From Desulfarculaceae bacterium (GTDB lineage Bacteria; Desulfobacterota; Desulfarculia; Desulfarculales; Desulfarculaceae): DNA of 43,689 nt. The first letter of the stretch is position 1, and each line of letters starts with the position of its first letter. Positions 16,897 through 26,143 of the stretch are shown one piece after another. The stretch lies in the NCBI GenBank assembly GCA_027067385.1, contig JAMOVV010000080.1:1-43689 (forward strand). Direction: 5' to 3'. Under the pieces are notes generated by a model that was given only the letters and a program-made list of their open reading frames with translations, ran no database searches and had not been told where the DNA came from. The translations under genes and the position numbers were made by a program.

Positions 16897-17275
16897 GCTC
16901 CACCGTCCCGGTCGCCGGTAAGCCGCCCCCTCGGGCGCCTCCCTTGGTCAATCCAAGCGGTTGTTACTGCGGCCCCAGGCCCGCGCATGCCATGCGCTAC
17001 GCACCGCATGATGGGGACCCGTCGCTGGCAACGCGCCGTGCACTTTGTGCCTCACGTCCCGCGCTTCGCATCTCGCGCTTAGCGTCCCGCGTCGCACGTC
17101 CCGCGCTTCGCGTCCCCACTTCGCACCCCCTGGCTCGTAGGGCCTATCCGGGACCGCCGGGGTCCTCGCATGGCCGCCCAAGGGTGTCTGGGCCTGACAG
17201 GGCAATAATACCTGATGACCCGGCTGTAGTCCAACCGAGTCGCCCCCGGTGTGTTAACACGGGCCGGGTTGGGTG
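16897..17275. other. Intergenic region between rsmA and panC, no gene seen
   Basis: The 379-bp gap contains degenerate short tandem repeats (17041-17128, listed separately) and a GTGTTAACAC palindrome just before the rsmA stop (about 17252-17261). A clear promoter for panC was not recognised. Frames across it show low-complexity alanine/arginine/proline translations without homology. Confidence 0.6.
17041..17128. repeat. Degenerate short tandem repeats
   Basis: CACGTCCCGCGCTTCGC occurs at 17053-17069 and again at 17095-17111, a 42-bp period. Imperfect copies of CGTCCCGCG and TCGCGCTT fill the space between. It looks like slippage-prone noncoding repeat DNA; no function is evident. Confidence 0.6.
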
Positions 17276-18130
17276 TCAAGCCGGCGTACGATCGGCCAGG
17301 GCGCGGGCCACGCCGGCCAGCTCGTCCGGGCTTAAGGTCTCGGCCCGGCGCATGGGGTCCACGCCGCAGGAGCGCAGGACCTCGGCCACCTCGGCCCGGC
17401 CCAGGGCCAGGGACCCGGCCAAGCTGTTGGCCAGGGTCTTGCGGCGCTGGCTAAAGGCGGCCTTCACCACCCGGGAGAACCAGGCCTCCTCCCCGGGGGC
17501 AGCCACCGCCTGGCCGGCCGGGCGGGGGGTGAAGCTCACCAGTTGGCTATCGACCCGGGGGCGAGGGAAAAACTGCTCTGGTCCCAGCACCATGCCGGGT
17601 TTGAGGCGGCACCAGGTGTCGGCCAGCACGGTTAGGCGGCCGTAGTCGCGGCTGCCGGGCGCGGCCACCAGGCGGGTTACCAGCTCCCGCTGCAGCAGCA
17701 GGGTGGCCCGGCGCCAGGCGTGGCGGGCGGCCAGGAGCTCGAAGATCAGCGGCGAGCTCACCGAGTAAGGCAGGTTACCCACCACGGCCAAGGGCCCGCC
17801 GGCCTGGTCGGCCAGGGCGGCCCAGTCCAGGTCCAGGGCGTTGGCAGCCAGCGGCTCCACGTTGGAGACCCCGGCGCGGTCCAGCACCTGCACCAGGGCC
17901 CGGTGTATGCCCCGGTCCACCTCCACCGCGATCACCCGGCGGGCCAAGGGGGCCAAGGCCAGGGTGAGGGACCCCAGGCCGGCCCCGATCTCCACCACGG
18001 TGTCTTCGGGGTCGATGCCGGCCGCCCCGGCGATGGCCCGGGCGGTGGCCGGGTGGACCAGGTAGTTTTGGCCGCGGCGCTTGGTGGCGAACAGACCGTG
18101 GGCCTTGAGCAACTCGCGGGGGTGGGTCAT
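17276..18130 (-). CDS. rsmA: 16S rRNA dimethyladenosine methyltransferase
   Basis: RsmA (KsgA) dimethylates two adjacent adenosines near the 3' end of 16S rRNA late in small-subunit assembly. The start is the ATG at 18130, three bases after the tsaD stop; an upstream in-frame extension would overlap tsaD and is arginine-rich junk. The 284-residue product has QNYL (21-24), the SAM motif VVEIGAGLGSLT (45-56) and the catalytic NLPY motif in VVGNLPYSVSSPL, then FFPRPRVDS, all diagnostic. It is the last gene of fbp-tsaD-rsmA. Confidence 0.97.
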   Translation of the reverse strand: MTHPRELLKAHGLFATKRRGQNYLVHPATARAIAGAAGIDPEDTVVEIGAGLGSLTLALAPLARRVIAVEVDRGIHRALVQVLDRAGVSNVEPLAANALDLDWAALADQAGGPLAVVGNLPYSVSSPLIFELLAARHAWRRATLLLQRELVTRLVAAPGSRDYGRLTVLADTWCRLKPGMVLGPEQFFPRPRVDSQLVSFTPRPAGQAVAAPGEEAWFSRVVKAAFSQRRKTLANSLAGSLALGRAEVAEVLRSCGVDPMRRAETLSPDELAGVARALADRTPA

Positions 18131-18132
18131 GT

Positions 18133-19182
18133 CTAGACCCCCACGGGCAGGGCGCCACCGGTGGGCAGGCGGCTGATGGCGTCGGCGTCCCAGGCCAACC
18201 GGTGGCCGGCGCGCAGGCGGTGGCAGCCGGCGGCGGCGATCATGGCGGCGTTGTCGGTGCACAGCTCCACCGGCGGCAGGGTGATGCCCAGGTGGTTTTC
18301 GTCGGCCGCCTGGCGCATGGCGGCGCGCAGGCGCGAGTTGGCCGCCACCCCGCCGGCCAGGGCCAGGTGCCCCACCCCGGTGGCCTTGGCCGCGGCCAGG
18401 GTCTTTTTCACCAGCACCTCCACCACCGCCTCCTGGAACGAGGCGGCCAGGTCTTCCAGGCGGTAGGACTCGCCCTGGTGGTCGCGGCGATAGTAGACCA
18501 CCGCGGTCTTGAGCCCGGAGAAGGAGAAGTCCAGGGTGCCGTCGTGCAGGCGGGGGCGGGGAAAGGCCATGGCCGCGGGGTCGCCCTTGCGGGCCAGGCG
18601 GTCGATGACCACCCCGCCGGGATAGCCCAGGCCGTAGAGCTTGGCCACTTTGTCAAAGGCCTCGCCGGCCGCGTCGTCCACCGTGGCCCCGAGTTCTTCC
18701 TGCCGGCCCGGCCCCCGCACCAAAAACAGGCTGGTGTGGCCGCCGCTGACCAGGCAGCAGAGGTGGGGATACGGCGGTGGCGGGTCCATGAGGCCCAGGG
18801 CGGCCAGGTGGCCCTCCAGGTGGCTCACCCCCACCACCGGCAGGTCCCGGCCAAAGGCCAGGGCCTTGGCCGCGGCCAGCCCCACCAACAGCGCCCCGAT
18901 GAGGCCGGGGCCCTGGGTCACCGCGATGCCGCTGAGCCGGCTGAAGTCCAGGCCGGCTTGGTCCAGGGCGCGGTTGATCACCGGGACCAGGTTGCTCAAG
19001 TGCCGCCGGCTGGCCAGCTCGGGCACCACCCCGCCAAAGGGGGCGTGGTCCTTCACCTGGCTGGCGATGACCGAACTCAGCACCCGGTGGCCGTGGGCCA
19101 CCAGGCTGGCGGCGGTCTCGTCGCAGGAGGACTCGATACCCAGGACCAGGCGGCCCGGGTCCGGCTCAGTTTGGTTGGCCAC
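18133..19182 (-). CDS. tsaD: tRNA N6-adenosine threonylcarbamoyltransferase
   Basis: TsaD transfers the threonylcarbamoyl group to A37 of ANN-decoding tRNAs, working with TsaB and TsaE. The 349-residue ASKHA-fold protein has SSCDET (18-23), the metal-binding pair H121 and H125 in [14 protein letters not shown], and [10 protein letters not shown]. Its start lies 17 bases inside the end of fbp, so the genes are co-transcribed. tsaE is also in this window (24055-24528), but in another operon. Confidence 0.97.
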   Translation of the reverse strand: MANQTEPDPGRLVLGIESSCDETAASLVAHGHRVLSSVIASQVKDHAPFGGVVPELASRRHLSNLVPVINRALDQAGLDFSRLSGIAVTQGPGLIGALLVGLAAAKALAFGRDLPVVGVSHLEGHLAALGLMDPPPPYPHLCCLVSGGHTSLFLVRGPGRQEELGATVDDAAGEAFDKVAKLYGLGYPGGVVIDRLARKGDPAAMAFPRPRLHDGTLDFSFSGLKTAVVYYRRDHQGESYRLEDLAASFQEAVVEVLVKKTLAAAKATGVGHLALAGGVAANSRLRAAMRQAADENHLGITLPPVELCTDNAAMIAAAGCHRLRAGHRLAWDADAISRLPTGGALPVGV

Positions 19183-20179
19183 TGAAATACCGCTCGGCCA
19201 GCTTGACCTCCTCGGCGCTGCCGATGATCAGGGGCACCCGCTGGTGCAGCTCATCGGGCTCGACGTCCAGGATGCGGCCGTGGCCGGTGCTGGCCGCGCC
19301 GCCGGCCTGCTCACAGACCATGGCCAGGGGCGAGCACTCGTAGAGCAGGCGGAGTTTGCCGTGGGGCTTGCGGGGGTCCTTGTGGTCGGCCGGGTAGAGG
19401 AAGACCCCGCCGTAGAGCAGGGTGCGGTGAAAGTCGGCCACCAGGGAACCGATGTAGCGGCAGGAGTAGACCGGCTTGGTGTCGTCGGGGCGCTGCAGGT
19501 AGCGGAAGTAGTTTTGCACCTCCTGGTCCCAGTAGTCCCAGTATCCCAGGTTGGCGCTGAAAATCTTACCCCGCTCGGGGATGCGGATGTTGGGGTGGCT
19601 CAGCAGGAACTCGCCCACCGAGGGGTCCAGGGTGAAGCCGCTCACCCCGTTACCGGTGGTGTAGACCATCATGGTGGAGGAACCGTAGAGGAAGTAGCCG
19701 GCGGCCACCTGGCGGTATCCCGGCTGCAGCAGGTCTTCCATGCGATAGCCCAGGCAGGTGGACTGCTTGCGCAGGATGCTGAAGATGGTGCCGATGCTCA
19801 CGTTGGCGTCGATATTGGAAGAGCCGTCCAGGGGATCGAAGAGCAGCACGTAGTCGCCGGTCTCGGCCTGGGGCGGGATCTCGATGGGGTCGGCGTCTTC
19901 TTCCGAGCCCATGACGCAGAGGTGGCGGCTTTGGGCCATGCGGCGGACGATGGTGTCGTGGGCGAACTCGTCGAGCTTCTGCACCATCTCGTCCTGCACG
20001 TTTTTGGCCCCGGTGAAGCCCAGGATGTCCACCAGCCCGGCCTTGGTCACCTCGCGCGAGATTATCTTGGCCGAGAGGATCAGTTCGTTGAGCAGGCGGG
20101 TAAAGGCGCCGGTGGCGCCGCCGTGTTCCTGCTGTTGGCTGAGAAGATGCTGGGTAACCGTAACGCCGATGTCGGACAT
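19166..20179 (-). CDS. fbp: Fructose-1,6-bisphosphatase, class I
   Basis: The enzyme removes the 1-phosphate of fructose 1,6-bisphosphate, a committed step of gluconeogenesis. The 337-residue protein has the metal sites GSEED (91-95) and DPLDGSSN (115-122), then later [16 protein letters not shown] and AGGAAS, all in the class I order. GGGAGAAG precedes the ATG. It starts a three-gene leftward operon with tsaD and rsmA. A terminator-like hairpin at 20202-20257 separates it from the repeat-protein gene upstream. Confidence 0.97.
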   Translation of the reverse strand: MSDIGVTVTQHLLSQQQEHGGATGAFTRLLNELILSAKIISREVTKAGLVDILGFTGAKNVQDEMVQKLDEFAHDTIVRRMAQSRHLCVMGSEEDADPIEIPPQAETGDYVLLFDPLDGSSNIDANVSIGTIFSILRKQSTCLGYRMEDLLQPGYRQVAAGYFLYGSSTMMVYTTGNGVSGFTLDPSVGEFLLSHPNIRIPERGKIFSANLGYWDYWDQEVQNYFRYLQRPDDTKPVYSCRYIGSLVADFHRTLLYGGVFLYPADHKDPRKPHGKLRLLYECSPLAMVCEQAGGAASTGHGRILDVEPDELHQRVPLIIGSAEEVKLAERYFSGQPN

Positions 20180-20201
20180 GCTCTTCTCCCGTAAATCAGT
20201 T

Positions 20202-20257
20202 AAGGAAAAGGTGGCGGGGGGCCGGCCCTGTGACCGGTGGCCCCGCCCCTTTTCCTT
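20202..20257 (-). terminator. Terminator after the seven-repeat protein gene
   Basis: AAGGAAAAG and GGCGGGG (from 20202) pair with CCCCGCC and CTTTTCCTT (to 20257), closing a GC-rich stem with AT-rich ends. It lies between the repeat-protein stop and fbp, fitting the end of the repeat-protein transcript. A promoter for fbp must overlap or follow it. Confidence 0.55.
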
Positions 20258-20313
20258 TTCTTAGTATCACCCGGGCATAGCTCCCGCAAGGACGGGTTGC
20301 CGCCCGGCGGCGT

Positions 20314-22407
20314 TTAGCGGGCGCAGTCCACGTAGAGGAACCCGCCGCAGCGTCCGTCGCAGCGGCGCCCGGAGTTAACCACCCAGGTGGCGTTGAAGTC
20401 GCGCTTGTACCAGTGCACCGCGTGGTGGTAGCCCTTCTTGCGGCAGAAGTCGTCGGCCGCCGGCTGCCCGCAGTTGGTGGCCCAGGTGAGGCACCAGTCC
20501 CAGGGCAGGCCGTTGTAGCGCGGGTTGTTGAAGCGCACTACGTTGCCCCCGCCGCCGGAACGGCAGGAGTTGAGGGCGTTAACCCGAGCCCGGTCCTCGC
20601 TGTTGGCCGCCGCGGCGCTCACCCCCCGGCACCAGTTGTAGTGGTTGTTCCAGTTATTTTGCCAGCGGTTGCCAGTGAACCCGCAGTTCCAACGCAGGTT
20701 GCGCCGGTTCTGGTTCACCGCCCGGTCGGCGTAGCGGCGGCAACGCTGGTTGGCGCTGCCCTGACACCGGTTCAGGGCGTTGACACGGGCTTGGTCTTCA
20801 TGCCGGGAGGTGGAGGCGCTCACCCGACGGCACCAGTTGTAGTGGCCGTTCCAGTTGTTGCTCCAGCGGTTGCCGGTGAACCCGCAGCCCCGCCGCAAGT
20901 TGGTACGGTTCTGGTTCACCGCCCGGTCGGCGTAGCGGCGGCAGCGCTGGTTCACCCCACCCTGGCAAGAATGGAGGGCGTTAACCCGGGCCTGGTCCTC
21001 GCGGTGGGCCACCGCGGCGCTCACCCGGCGGCACCAGTTGTAGTGACCGTTCCAGTTGTTGCTCCAGCGTCTGCCGGTGAACCCGCAGCCCCATTGCTGG
21101 TTGCGCCGGTTCTGGTTCACCGCCCGGTTGGCATAGTGGCGGCAGCGCTGGCTCACCCCACTCTGGCAAGAGTGGAGGGCGTTAACCCGGGCCCGATCCT
21201 CGCTGTTGGCCACCGCGGCGCTAACCCCACGGCACCAGTTGTAGTGGCCGTTCCAGTTGTTGCTCCAGCGTCTGCCGGTGAACCCGCAGCCCCGCCGCAA
21301 GTTGGTACGGTTCTGGTTCACCGCCCGGTCGGCGTAGCGGCGGCAACGCCGGTTGGCGCTGCCCCGGCACCGGTTTAAGGCGCTGACCCGGGCCCGGCTC
21401 TCGCTGTCGGCCACCGCGGCGCTAACCCCACGGCACCAGTTGTAGTGGCCGTTCCAGTTGTTGCTCCAGCGGCTGCCGGTGAACCCGCAGCCCCACTGCA
21501 AGTTGCGCCGGTTGTGGTTCACCGCTCGGTCGGCGTAGCGGCGGCAACGCCGGTTGGTGGTGCCCTGGCACCGGTTCAAGGCGTTGGTACGGGCCTGGCT
21601 CTCGCTGTTGGCCGCCGCGACGCTAACCCCACGGCACCAGTTGTAGTGACCGTTCCAGTTGTTGCTCCAGCGGCTGCCGGTGAACCCGCAGCCCCACTGC
21701 AGGTTACGCCGATTCTGGTCCACCGCCTGGTCGGCGTAGCGGCGGCAACGCTGGTTGGCGTTGCCCTGGCACCGGTTCAAGGCGTTGGTACGGGCCTGGC
21801 TCTCGCTGTTGGCCGCCGCGACGCTAACTCCAAGGCACCAGTTGTAATGGCCGTTCCAGTTGTTGCTCCAGCGGTTGCCGATGAACCCGCAGCCCCACTG
21901 CAGGTTACGCCGATTCTGGTCCACCGCCTGGTCGGCGTAGCGGCGGCAACGCCAGTTGGGGTTGGGAGGAGGCGAGCTGACCCGGAATATCTTCACCTGC
22001 AGTCCACCCTGGTTATCCCGGTAGTCGGTATCGACTATGCGGAAGAAGATAGGCTGGCCATTGGAGATAAAGTGGGCCGAGCGGTAGACATGGCCGGGAT
22101 TATAGGTCCCGGGACAGTAGTTGATCCCCAGGTTGTTTTGCAAAATGGTCATGGGTCGCTGGGCCCCCGGCTCGCCAAAGCTGTAACACGAGTCGTTTCT
22201 CAGGATACCCCCCATGATGCTTCGGCCGAAGATCAGGGAGCCTTCCACCTGGATGTAGTACTTGGCCCCGGCCTGCAGGTTGATCGGTCCCACCTGGCGG
22301 CCATCGCCCGGAATATAACCCTGCCAGTGCAGTTGTGCGGCGTGGGCCGTCAGGGCAAGGCCACACACCAACGATATGATAAAGAGAAGACCTATAGTTT
22401 TTTTCAT
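20314..22407 (-). CDS. Secreted protein with lectin-like N-terminus and seven Cys/Trp-rich repeats
   Basis: I do not recognise a named family for the whole protein (697 residues). Residues 1-23 form a signal peptide (MKKTIG, hydrophobic core, AHA). Residues 24-150 look like a beta-sandwich: VEGSLIFG, then FFRIVDTDYRDNQGGLQVKIF near the end, a layout that recalls calcium-dependent galactose-binding lectins of the PA-IL type, though this is a visual likeness only. Residues about 151-619 are seven copies of a 67-residue unit with four cysteines each (unit positions 4, 23, 41, 63) and conserved YA..AV, WGCGF, RW.NNWN.HYNWC. The last 78 residues form a different Cys-rich domain with WDWCLTWATNCG. 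The exported, basic, presumably disulfide-bonded protein may bind carbohydrate. GGAGGGGG is its ribosome-binding site. Confidence 0.85.
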   Translation of the reverse strand: MKKTIGLLFIISLVCGLALTAHAAQLHWQGYIPGDGRQVGPINLQAGAKYYIQVEGSLIFGRSIMGGILRNDSCYSFGEPGAQRPMTILQNNLGINYCPGTYNPGHVYRSAHFISNGQPIFFRIVDTDYRDNQGGLQVKIFRVSSPPPNPNWRCRRYADQAVDQNRRNLQWGCGFIGNRWSNNWNGHYNWCLGVSVAAANSESQARTNALNRCQGNANQRCRRYADQAVDQNRRNLQWGCGFTGSRWSNNWNGHYNWCRGVSVAAANSESQARTNALNRCQGTTNRRCRRYADRAVNHNRRNLQWGCGFTGSRWSNNWNGHYNWCRGVSAAVADSESRARVSALNRCRGSANRRCRRYADRAVNQNRTNLRRGCGFTGRRWSNNWNGHYNWCRGVSAAVANSEDRARVNALHSCQSGVSQRCRHYANRAVNQNRRNQQWGCGFTGRRWSNNWNGHYNWCRRVSAAVAHREDQARVNALHSCQGGVNQRCRRYADRAVNQNRTNLRRGCGFTGNRWSNNWNGHYNWCRRVSASTSRHEDQARVNALNRCQGSANQRCRRYADRAVNQNRRNLRWNCGFTGNRWQNNWNNHYNWCRGVSAAAANSEDRARVNALNSCRSGGGGNVVRFNNPRYNGLPWDWCLTWATNCGQPAADDFCRKKGYHHAVHWYKRDFNATWVVNSGRRCDGRCGGFLYVDCAR
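20551..21957 (-). repeat. Seven in-frame 201-bp tandem repeats
   Basis: The coding DNA is a head-to-tail array with a 201-bp period (67 codons), seven units long. Neighbouring units are very similar, for example those encoding NALNRCQG and the RRCRRYAD junction, suggesting recent amplification or gene conversion. Differences fall in a few positions: TG[SNR]RW, SES versus SED, and LQWGCG versus LRRGCG. Confidence 0.9.
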
Positions 22408-22796
22408 GGCTTCGCCCCCTCCCGGCTTATCTGGTCCATTCCTCGGTCATCTTGACGACGCCCCGGGCCCACAATTGCTTACACCAAGGTGCGATTTCTT
22501 GAGCACACGCCCGGGAAACCCGGTATTGGCAGCGCCGGGCCGGGCGGACTCCCCAAGACGGCATCGCACCCCACCACGGCGGCGGCCTGCCTGGCCCACC
22601 CAGCGCATGTCACCGTTACTTAATGGGTATAATTGATAAAATATCGAAAATGCCCCTACGGCCGGGACCTCCCCGCTCCCTTTGGGCACCTTCGTAAGTG
22701 CTATTGTCGCTTGAAGAGTGCTCCAGGGTCAAGGGGCAAGACGCCGGCCGGGGTTTGGTAGACCGGCCAGCACCGCAAGGGCGCCGGCCGGGGGTG
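22408..22796. other. Intergenic region between lysC and the seven-repeat protein gene
   Basis: This 389-bp stretch shows no gene. An AT-rich island at about 22619-22655, in otherwise GC-rich DNA, probably holds the promoter of the leftward repeat-protein gene, but no clean -35/-10 pair could be chosen. GC-rich inverted segments just after the lysC stop (about 22745-22795, GGCCGG blocks) could end lysC transcription. No cyclic-di-GMP riboswitch signature was found. Confidence 0.5.
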
Positions 22797-24044
22797 TTAC
22801 ACCACCTCTTCGCTCGCCGGCTGGTTTTCCTCGGCCAGGCCAAAGGCGTCGTGCAGCACGCGCACGGCCAGCTCGGTGTACTTCTCTTGCACCACGCAGG
22901 ATATCTTGATCTCGCTGGTGTTGATCATCTGTATGTTGATGTTTTCCCGGGCCAGGGCGGAAAACATGCGGGTGGCCACGCCGGAGTGGTTGCGCATGCC
23001 GGTGCCGATGATCGATATCTTGGCGATATCCGGGTCGCCCAACACCTCGTCGGCCCCGATGTCGGCGGCCACCTTGGCCACCAGTTGCATGGCGTGCTTG
23101 TAGTCGGTCTTGGGCACGGTGAAGGTGAGGTCGGTGTGTCCATCCTCGCTGGAGTTCTGGATGATGACATCCACCACGATGCCCGCCTCGGAGACCGGGG
23201 TGAACAGCTTCATGGCCACGCCGGGCTGGTCCGGCACGCCCTTGACGGTGATGCGGGCCTCGTTCTTGTTGTAGGCCACCCCACTGACAGCCAGTCTCTC
23301 GCGGATTTCGTTATAGGGAACCACCATGGTGCCCTCCTCGTCACTAAAGGTTGAACGAACGTGGACCCGCACCCCGAACTCCTTGGCAAAGCCCACCGAG
23401 CGGATTTCCAGGACCTTGGCCCCCAGGGAGGCCATCTCCAGCATCTCGTCGTAGGATACCTGGGGCAGTTTACGCGCGTTGGGCACCAGGTTGGGGTCGG
23501 TGGTGTAGACTCCGTCCACGTCGGTGAATATCTCGCATACGTCGGCCTGCAGGGCGGCGGCCAGGGCCACCGCCGTGGTGTCGCTGCCGCCGCGGCCCAG
23601 GGTGGTGACGTCGCCGGTCTCGGCGTCGAGGCCCTGGAAGCCGGCCACCACCACCACGTGGCCGGTGTCGAGCATCTGCCGGATGCGCTGGGACTCGATA
23701 TTGGCGATGCGCGCCCGGCCGTACATGTGGTCGGTGAGGATGGCCGCCTGGAACCCCAGCAGGGAATGGGCCTTCATGCCCAGGTCACGGGCCACCATGG
23801 TGAACAAGGCCACCGATTGCTGCTCGCCGGTGGCCATGAGCACATCCAACTCGCGGGGGTCGGGGTCCTGGCTGGCCTGGCAGGCCAGGTCGATGAGCCG
23901 GTCGGTCACCCCGGCCATGGCCGAGAGCACCACCACCAACTGGTTGCCGGCCTCGGCGCGGGCCTTTACCTTGGCCGCCACGTTCTTGATGCGCTCAATG
24001 CTGCCCACCGAGGTGCCGCCGTATTTTTGTACTATCAACGCCAT
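22797..24044 (-). CDS. lysC: Aspartate kinase
   Basis: It phosphorylates aspartate, the first step towards lysine, threonine and methionine. The 415-residue protein begins with the catalytic KYGGTSVGS (8-16) and has [24 protein letters not shown] (nucleotide-binding lid) and two C-terminal ACT domains from about 265 ([28 protein letters not shown]), which normally bind lysine or threonine for feedback control. This is the monofunctional short-type architecture. It ends an eight-gene leftward run starting at yjbQ, with 10 bases between tsaE and lysC. Feeding of methionine synthesis links it loosely to the ahcY/metK locus. Confidence 0.97.
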   Translation of the reverse strand: MALIVQKYGGTSVGSIERIKNVAAKVKARAEAGNQLVVVLSAMAGVTDRLIDLACQASQDPDPRELDVLMATGEQQSVALFTMVARDLGMKAHSLLGFQAAILTDHMYGRARIANIESQRIRQMLDTGHVVVVAGFQGLDAETGDVTTLGRGGSDTTAVALAAALQADVCEIFTDVDGVYTTDPNLVPNARKLPQVSYDEMLEMASLGAKVLEIRSVGFAKEFGVRVHVRSTFSDEEGTMVVPYNEIRERLAVSGVAYNKNEARITVKGVPDQPGVAMKLFTPVSEAGIVVDVIIQNSSEDGHTDLTFTVPKTDYKHAMQLVAKVAADIGADEVLGDPDIAKISIIGTGMRNHSGVATRMFSALARENINIQMINTSEIKISCVVQEKYTELAVRVLHDAFGLAEENQPASEEVV

Positions 24045-24054
24045 CTCATACTTC

Positions 24055-24528
24055 TCATAGCATACGTTTACAGTAGTCTACCACGCGCCCTACCCGGTCG
24101 GCCGGTCCGCGCAGGTCCGCCCGTCTCCGGTCGAGGTCCACGATGGTCAACTCTACCTCAATTCCCTCGGCCGGCCACAGTCCCCGGCCCCGCTCGGCCC
24201 ACTCCACGGCCAGCACTCCGTCGGCCGCCTGGTCCAGCAACTCCAGCTCGGCCGCCTCGCCCTCCTGCAAGCGGTACAGGTCGGCGTGGTAAAACCGGGT
24301 GCGGCCCGGGTAGACGTTTAGCAGGGTGAAGGTGGGTGAGACGATGGCATAGGCCTGGTCCACCCCCAGCCCGCGGGCCAGTCCCCGGGCCAGCACCGTC
24401 TTGCCGGCCCCCAGGTCGCCGTACAGCAGCACCACCGCGCCGGGGTCCAGGGCCCGGGCCAGGGCCCGCCCCAGGGTCGCGGTGGCCTGCTCGCCGTCCA
24501 GTTCCAGGGATGCTTCCTTTATCGGCAT
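24055..24528 (-). CDS. tsaE: tRNA threonylcarbamoyladenosine biosynthesis ATPase
   Basis: TsaE is the ATPase that drives the TsaBDE complex forming the t6A37 modification of tRNA. The 157-residue protein has a Walker A loop GDLGAGKT (37-44), a switch-like SPTFTLLNVYPG, and FYHADLYRL followed by an ADGVLAVEWAERG motif typical of the family. It lies 22 bases after nnr; the pairing of nnr with tsaE is common in bacteria. Its partner TsaD is encoded at 18133-19182. Confidence 0.95.
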   Translation of the reverse strand: MPIKEASLELDGEQATATLGRALARALDPGAVVLLYGDLGAGKTVLARGLARGLGVDQAYAIVSPTFTLLNVYPGRTRFYHADLYRLQEGEAAELELLDQAADGVLAVEWAERGRGLWPAEGIEVELTIVDLDRRRADLRGPADRVGRVVDYCKRML

Positions 24529-24550
24529 CTACCACGCCATCTAGGCCAGA

Positions 24551-26143
24551 TCAAGAACCGTCCGGTTCCGGCTCGGGCTGGTCGCCGGGTTCTTCTTCCA
24601 AAAGGGCGAAGGCCGGCGGCAGGTAATCGGCCAGTTCCTCGGCCGCCAGGCCCCGCCGGCCGTAGTCGGCCCGGGCCAAGTCGGCGGCCAGGCCGTGCAC
24701 CAGCACCCCGACCAGGGCCGCCTCCAGGGCCTCCAGGCCCTGGGCCAGCAAGCCGCCCACTGTCCCGGCCAGCACGTCGCCGCTGCCGCCGCTGGCCAGC
24801 AAGGGGTTACCGCTGGGGTTCACCCACAGGTCGCCACCGGGGGAGGCCACCACGGTGCGCGCGCCCTTGAGTACCACCACCGCGGCGCTACGCTGCGACA
24901 GACGCCGCGCCGCCGCCGACCGGTCGGCCAGGATCTCGGGCACGGTGCAGTTAAGCAGGCGGGCCGCCTCGCCGGGGTGGGGGGTGAGGATCACCCGGCG
25001 GGCGTCCCAGCCCAGGCCGTCCAAGTCGCGGCCGGCCAGGGCGTTGAGCCCGTCAGCGTCCACCACCAGGGGCGTGGGCAGCTCGGCGGCCAGATCGGCG
25101 GCCAGTTCGCGGCTGGCCGGGTCCTCGCCCAGCCCCGGACCCAGCACCACGGCCGTGCTGCGGGCGGCCTGCTCGGCCACGGCCGGGCGGGCCTCGGCCG
25201 CCAGGCCGCCGCCCGGCGTCTGGGCCAGCGGCAGGCTCATGGCCGCCGTGAGCTTCACCTCGGCCACTGGGTTGAGCCCGACCGGCAGGCCCACGGTCAC
25301 CAACCCGGCCCCGGCGCGCAGCCCGCCCTGGGCGGCCAGGCACACCGCCCCGCTCTTGCCCGGCGAGCCGCCCACCACCAGCAGGTGGCCGAAGGTGCCC
25401 TTGTGGCCGCCGGCCGGGCGCGGCGGCAACAGCCCGGCGACCAGCTCCGCCTCGATCATCGCCGCCCGGGGCTCCAGCTCCACGGCTACCTTGGGCGGGA
25501 TGGATATGTCCACCAGGGTGAGCTCGCCCACCAGATCGCCCGGCTCCAGGGCCAGGCCCAGCTTCACCAGGCCGAAGGTAGCCGTGAAATCGGCCCGCAC
25601 CGCCGTGCCCAGCACTTGGCCGGTGTCGGCGCAGAGCCCGCTGGGGATGTCCACCGCCAGCACCGGGGCCTCCAGGTCGTTGAGCAGCTCAATGGCCCGG
25701 CGATAGCGGCCGCGCACCTCGGAGTTGAGACCGGTGCCCAACAGGGCGTCCAGGTAGAGCTGGTGCCCGACCATCCCGGGCAGCAGGCGCTCCAGGCTCT
25801 CCTCGTCGGGCACCTCGGTCACCTGCACCCCGCAGGCCAGGGCCACCCGGTAGTTGAGGGCCGCGTCGCCGGCCAGGTCCTGGCCGCGGCACATGAGGTA
25901 GGCCCGGCAGCGGGCCCCCTGGTTGGCCATGATACGCAGCATGGCCAGGCCGTCGCCGCCGTTGTTGCCCCGGCCGCAAAAGGCGGCCACGTCCAGGCCG
26001 GCGATATCACCCACCGCCCGGCTCAGCACCCGCACCGCGCCCTGGGCGGCGTTTTCCATCAGCACCGCGCCCGGCAAACCTATTTCTGCAATGGTGCGCC
26101 GGTCGGCCCGGCGCATCTGCTCTGCCGTAACCAAGATCATCAT
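24551..26143 (-). CDS. nnr: Bifunctional NAD(P)H-hydrate epimerase/dehydratase
   Basis: This metabolite-repair enzyme converts damaged NAD(P)H hydrates back to NAD(P)H. Residues about 1-215 form the YjeF_N epimerase domain (NAAQGAVRVL, GRGNNGGDGLAMLR, DIPSGLCADTG). The rest is the ADP-dependent dehydratase (carbohydrate-kinase fold) with KGTFGHLLVVGGSPGKSGA, LTPHPGEAARLL, LKGARTVV and a GSGDVLAG nucleotide motif. At 530 residues the fusion is full length. It overlaps acpS by four bases and precedes tsaE. Confidence 0.96.
   Translation of the reverse strand: MMILVTAEQMRRADRRTIAEIGLPGAVLMENAAQGAVRVLSRAVGDIAGLDVAAFCGRGNNGGDGLAMLRIMANQGARCRAYLMCRGQDLAGDAALNYRVALACGVQVTEVPDEESLERLLPGMVGHQLYLDALLGTGLNSEVRGRYRRAIELLNDLEAPVLAVDIPSGLCADTGQVLGTAVRADFTATFGLVKLGLALEPGDLVGELTLVDISIPPKVAVELEPRAAMIEAELVAGLLPPRPAGGHKGTFGHLLVVGGSPGKSGAVCLAAQGGLRAGAGLVTVGLPVGLNPVAEVKLTAAMSLPLAQTPGGGLAAEARPAVAEQAARSTAVVLGPGLGEDPASRELAADLAAELPTPLVVDADGLNALAGRDLDGLGWDARRVILTPHPGEAARLLNCTVPEILADRSAAARRLSQRSAAVVVLKGARTVVASPGGDLWVNPSGNPLLASGGSGDVLAGTVGGLLAQGLEALEAALVGVLVHGLAADLARADYGRRGLAAEELADYLPPAFALLEEEPGDQPEPEPDGS

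Noticed and set aside
18202-20194. Long plus-strand open frames over tsaD and fbp
   Set aside because: Shadows of firmly identified minus-strand genes; no ribosome-binding sites or recognisable domains.
20551-21957. CRISPR-like array
   Set aside because: Repeats are 201 bp, contiguous and in frame with a signal-peptide-bearing protein; there are no unique spacers.
22408-22796. Cyclic-di-GMP riboswitch controlling the secreted repeat protein
   Set aside because: No GEMM core elements were found in the upstream region despite the suggestive biology.
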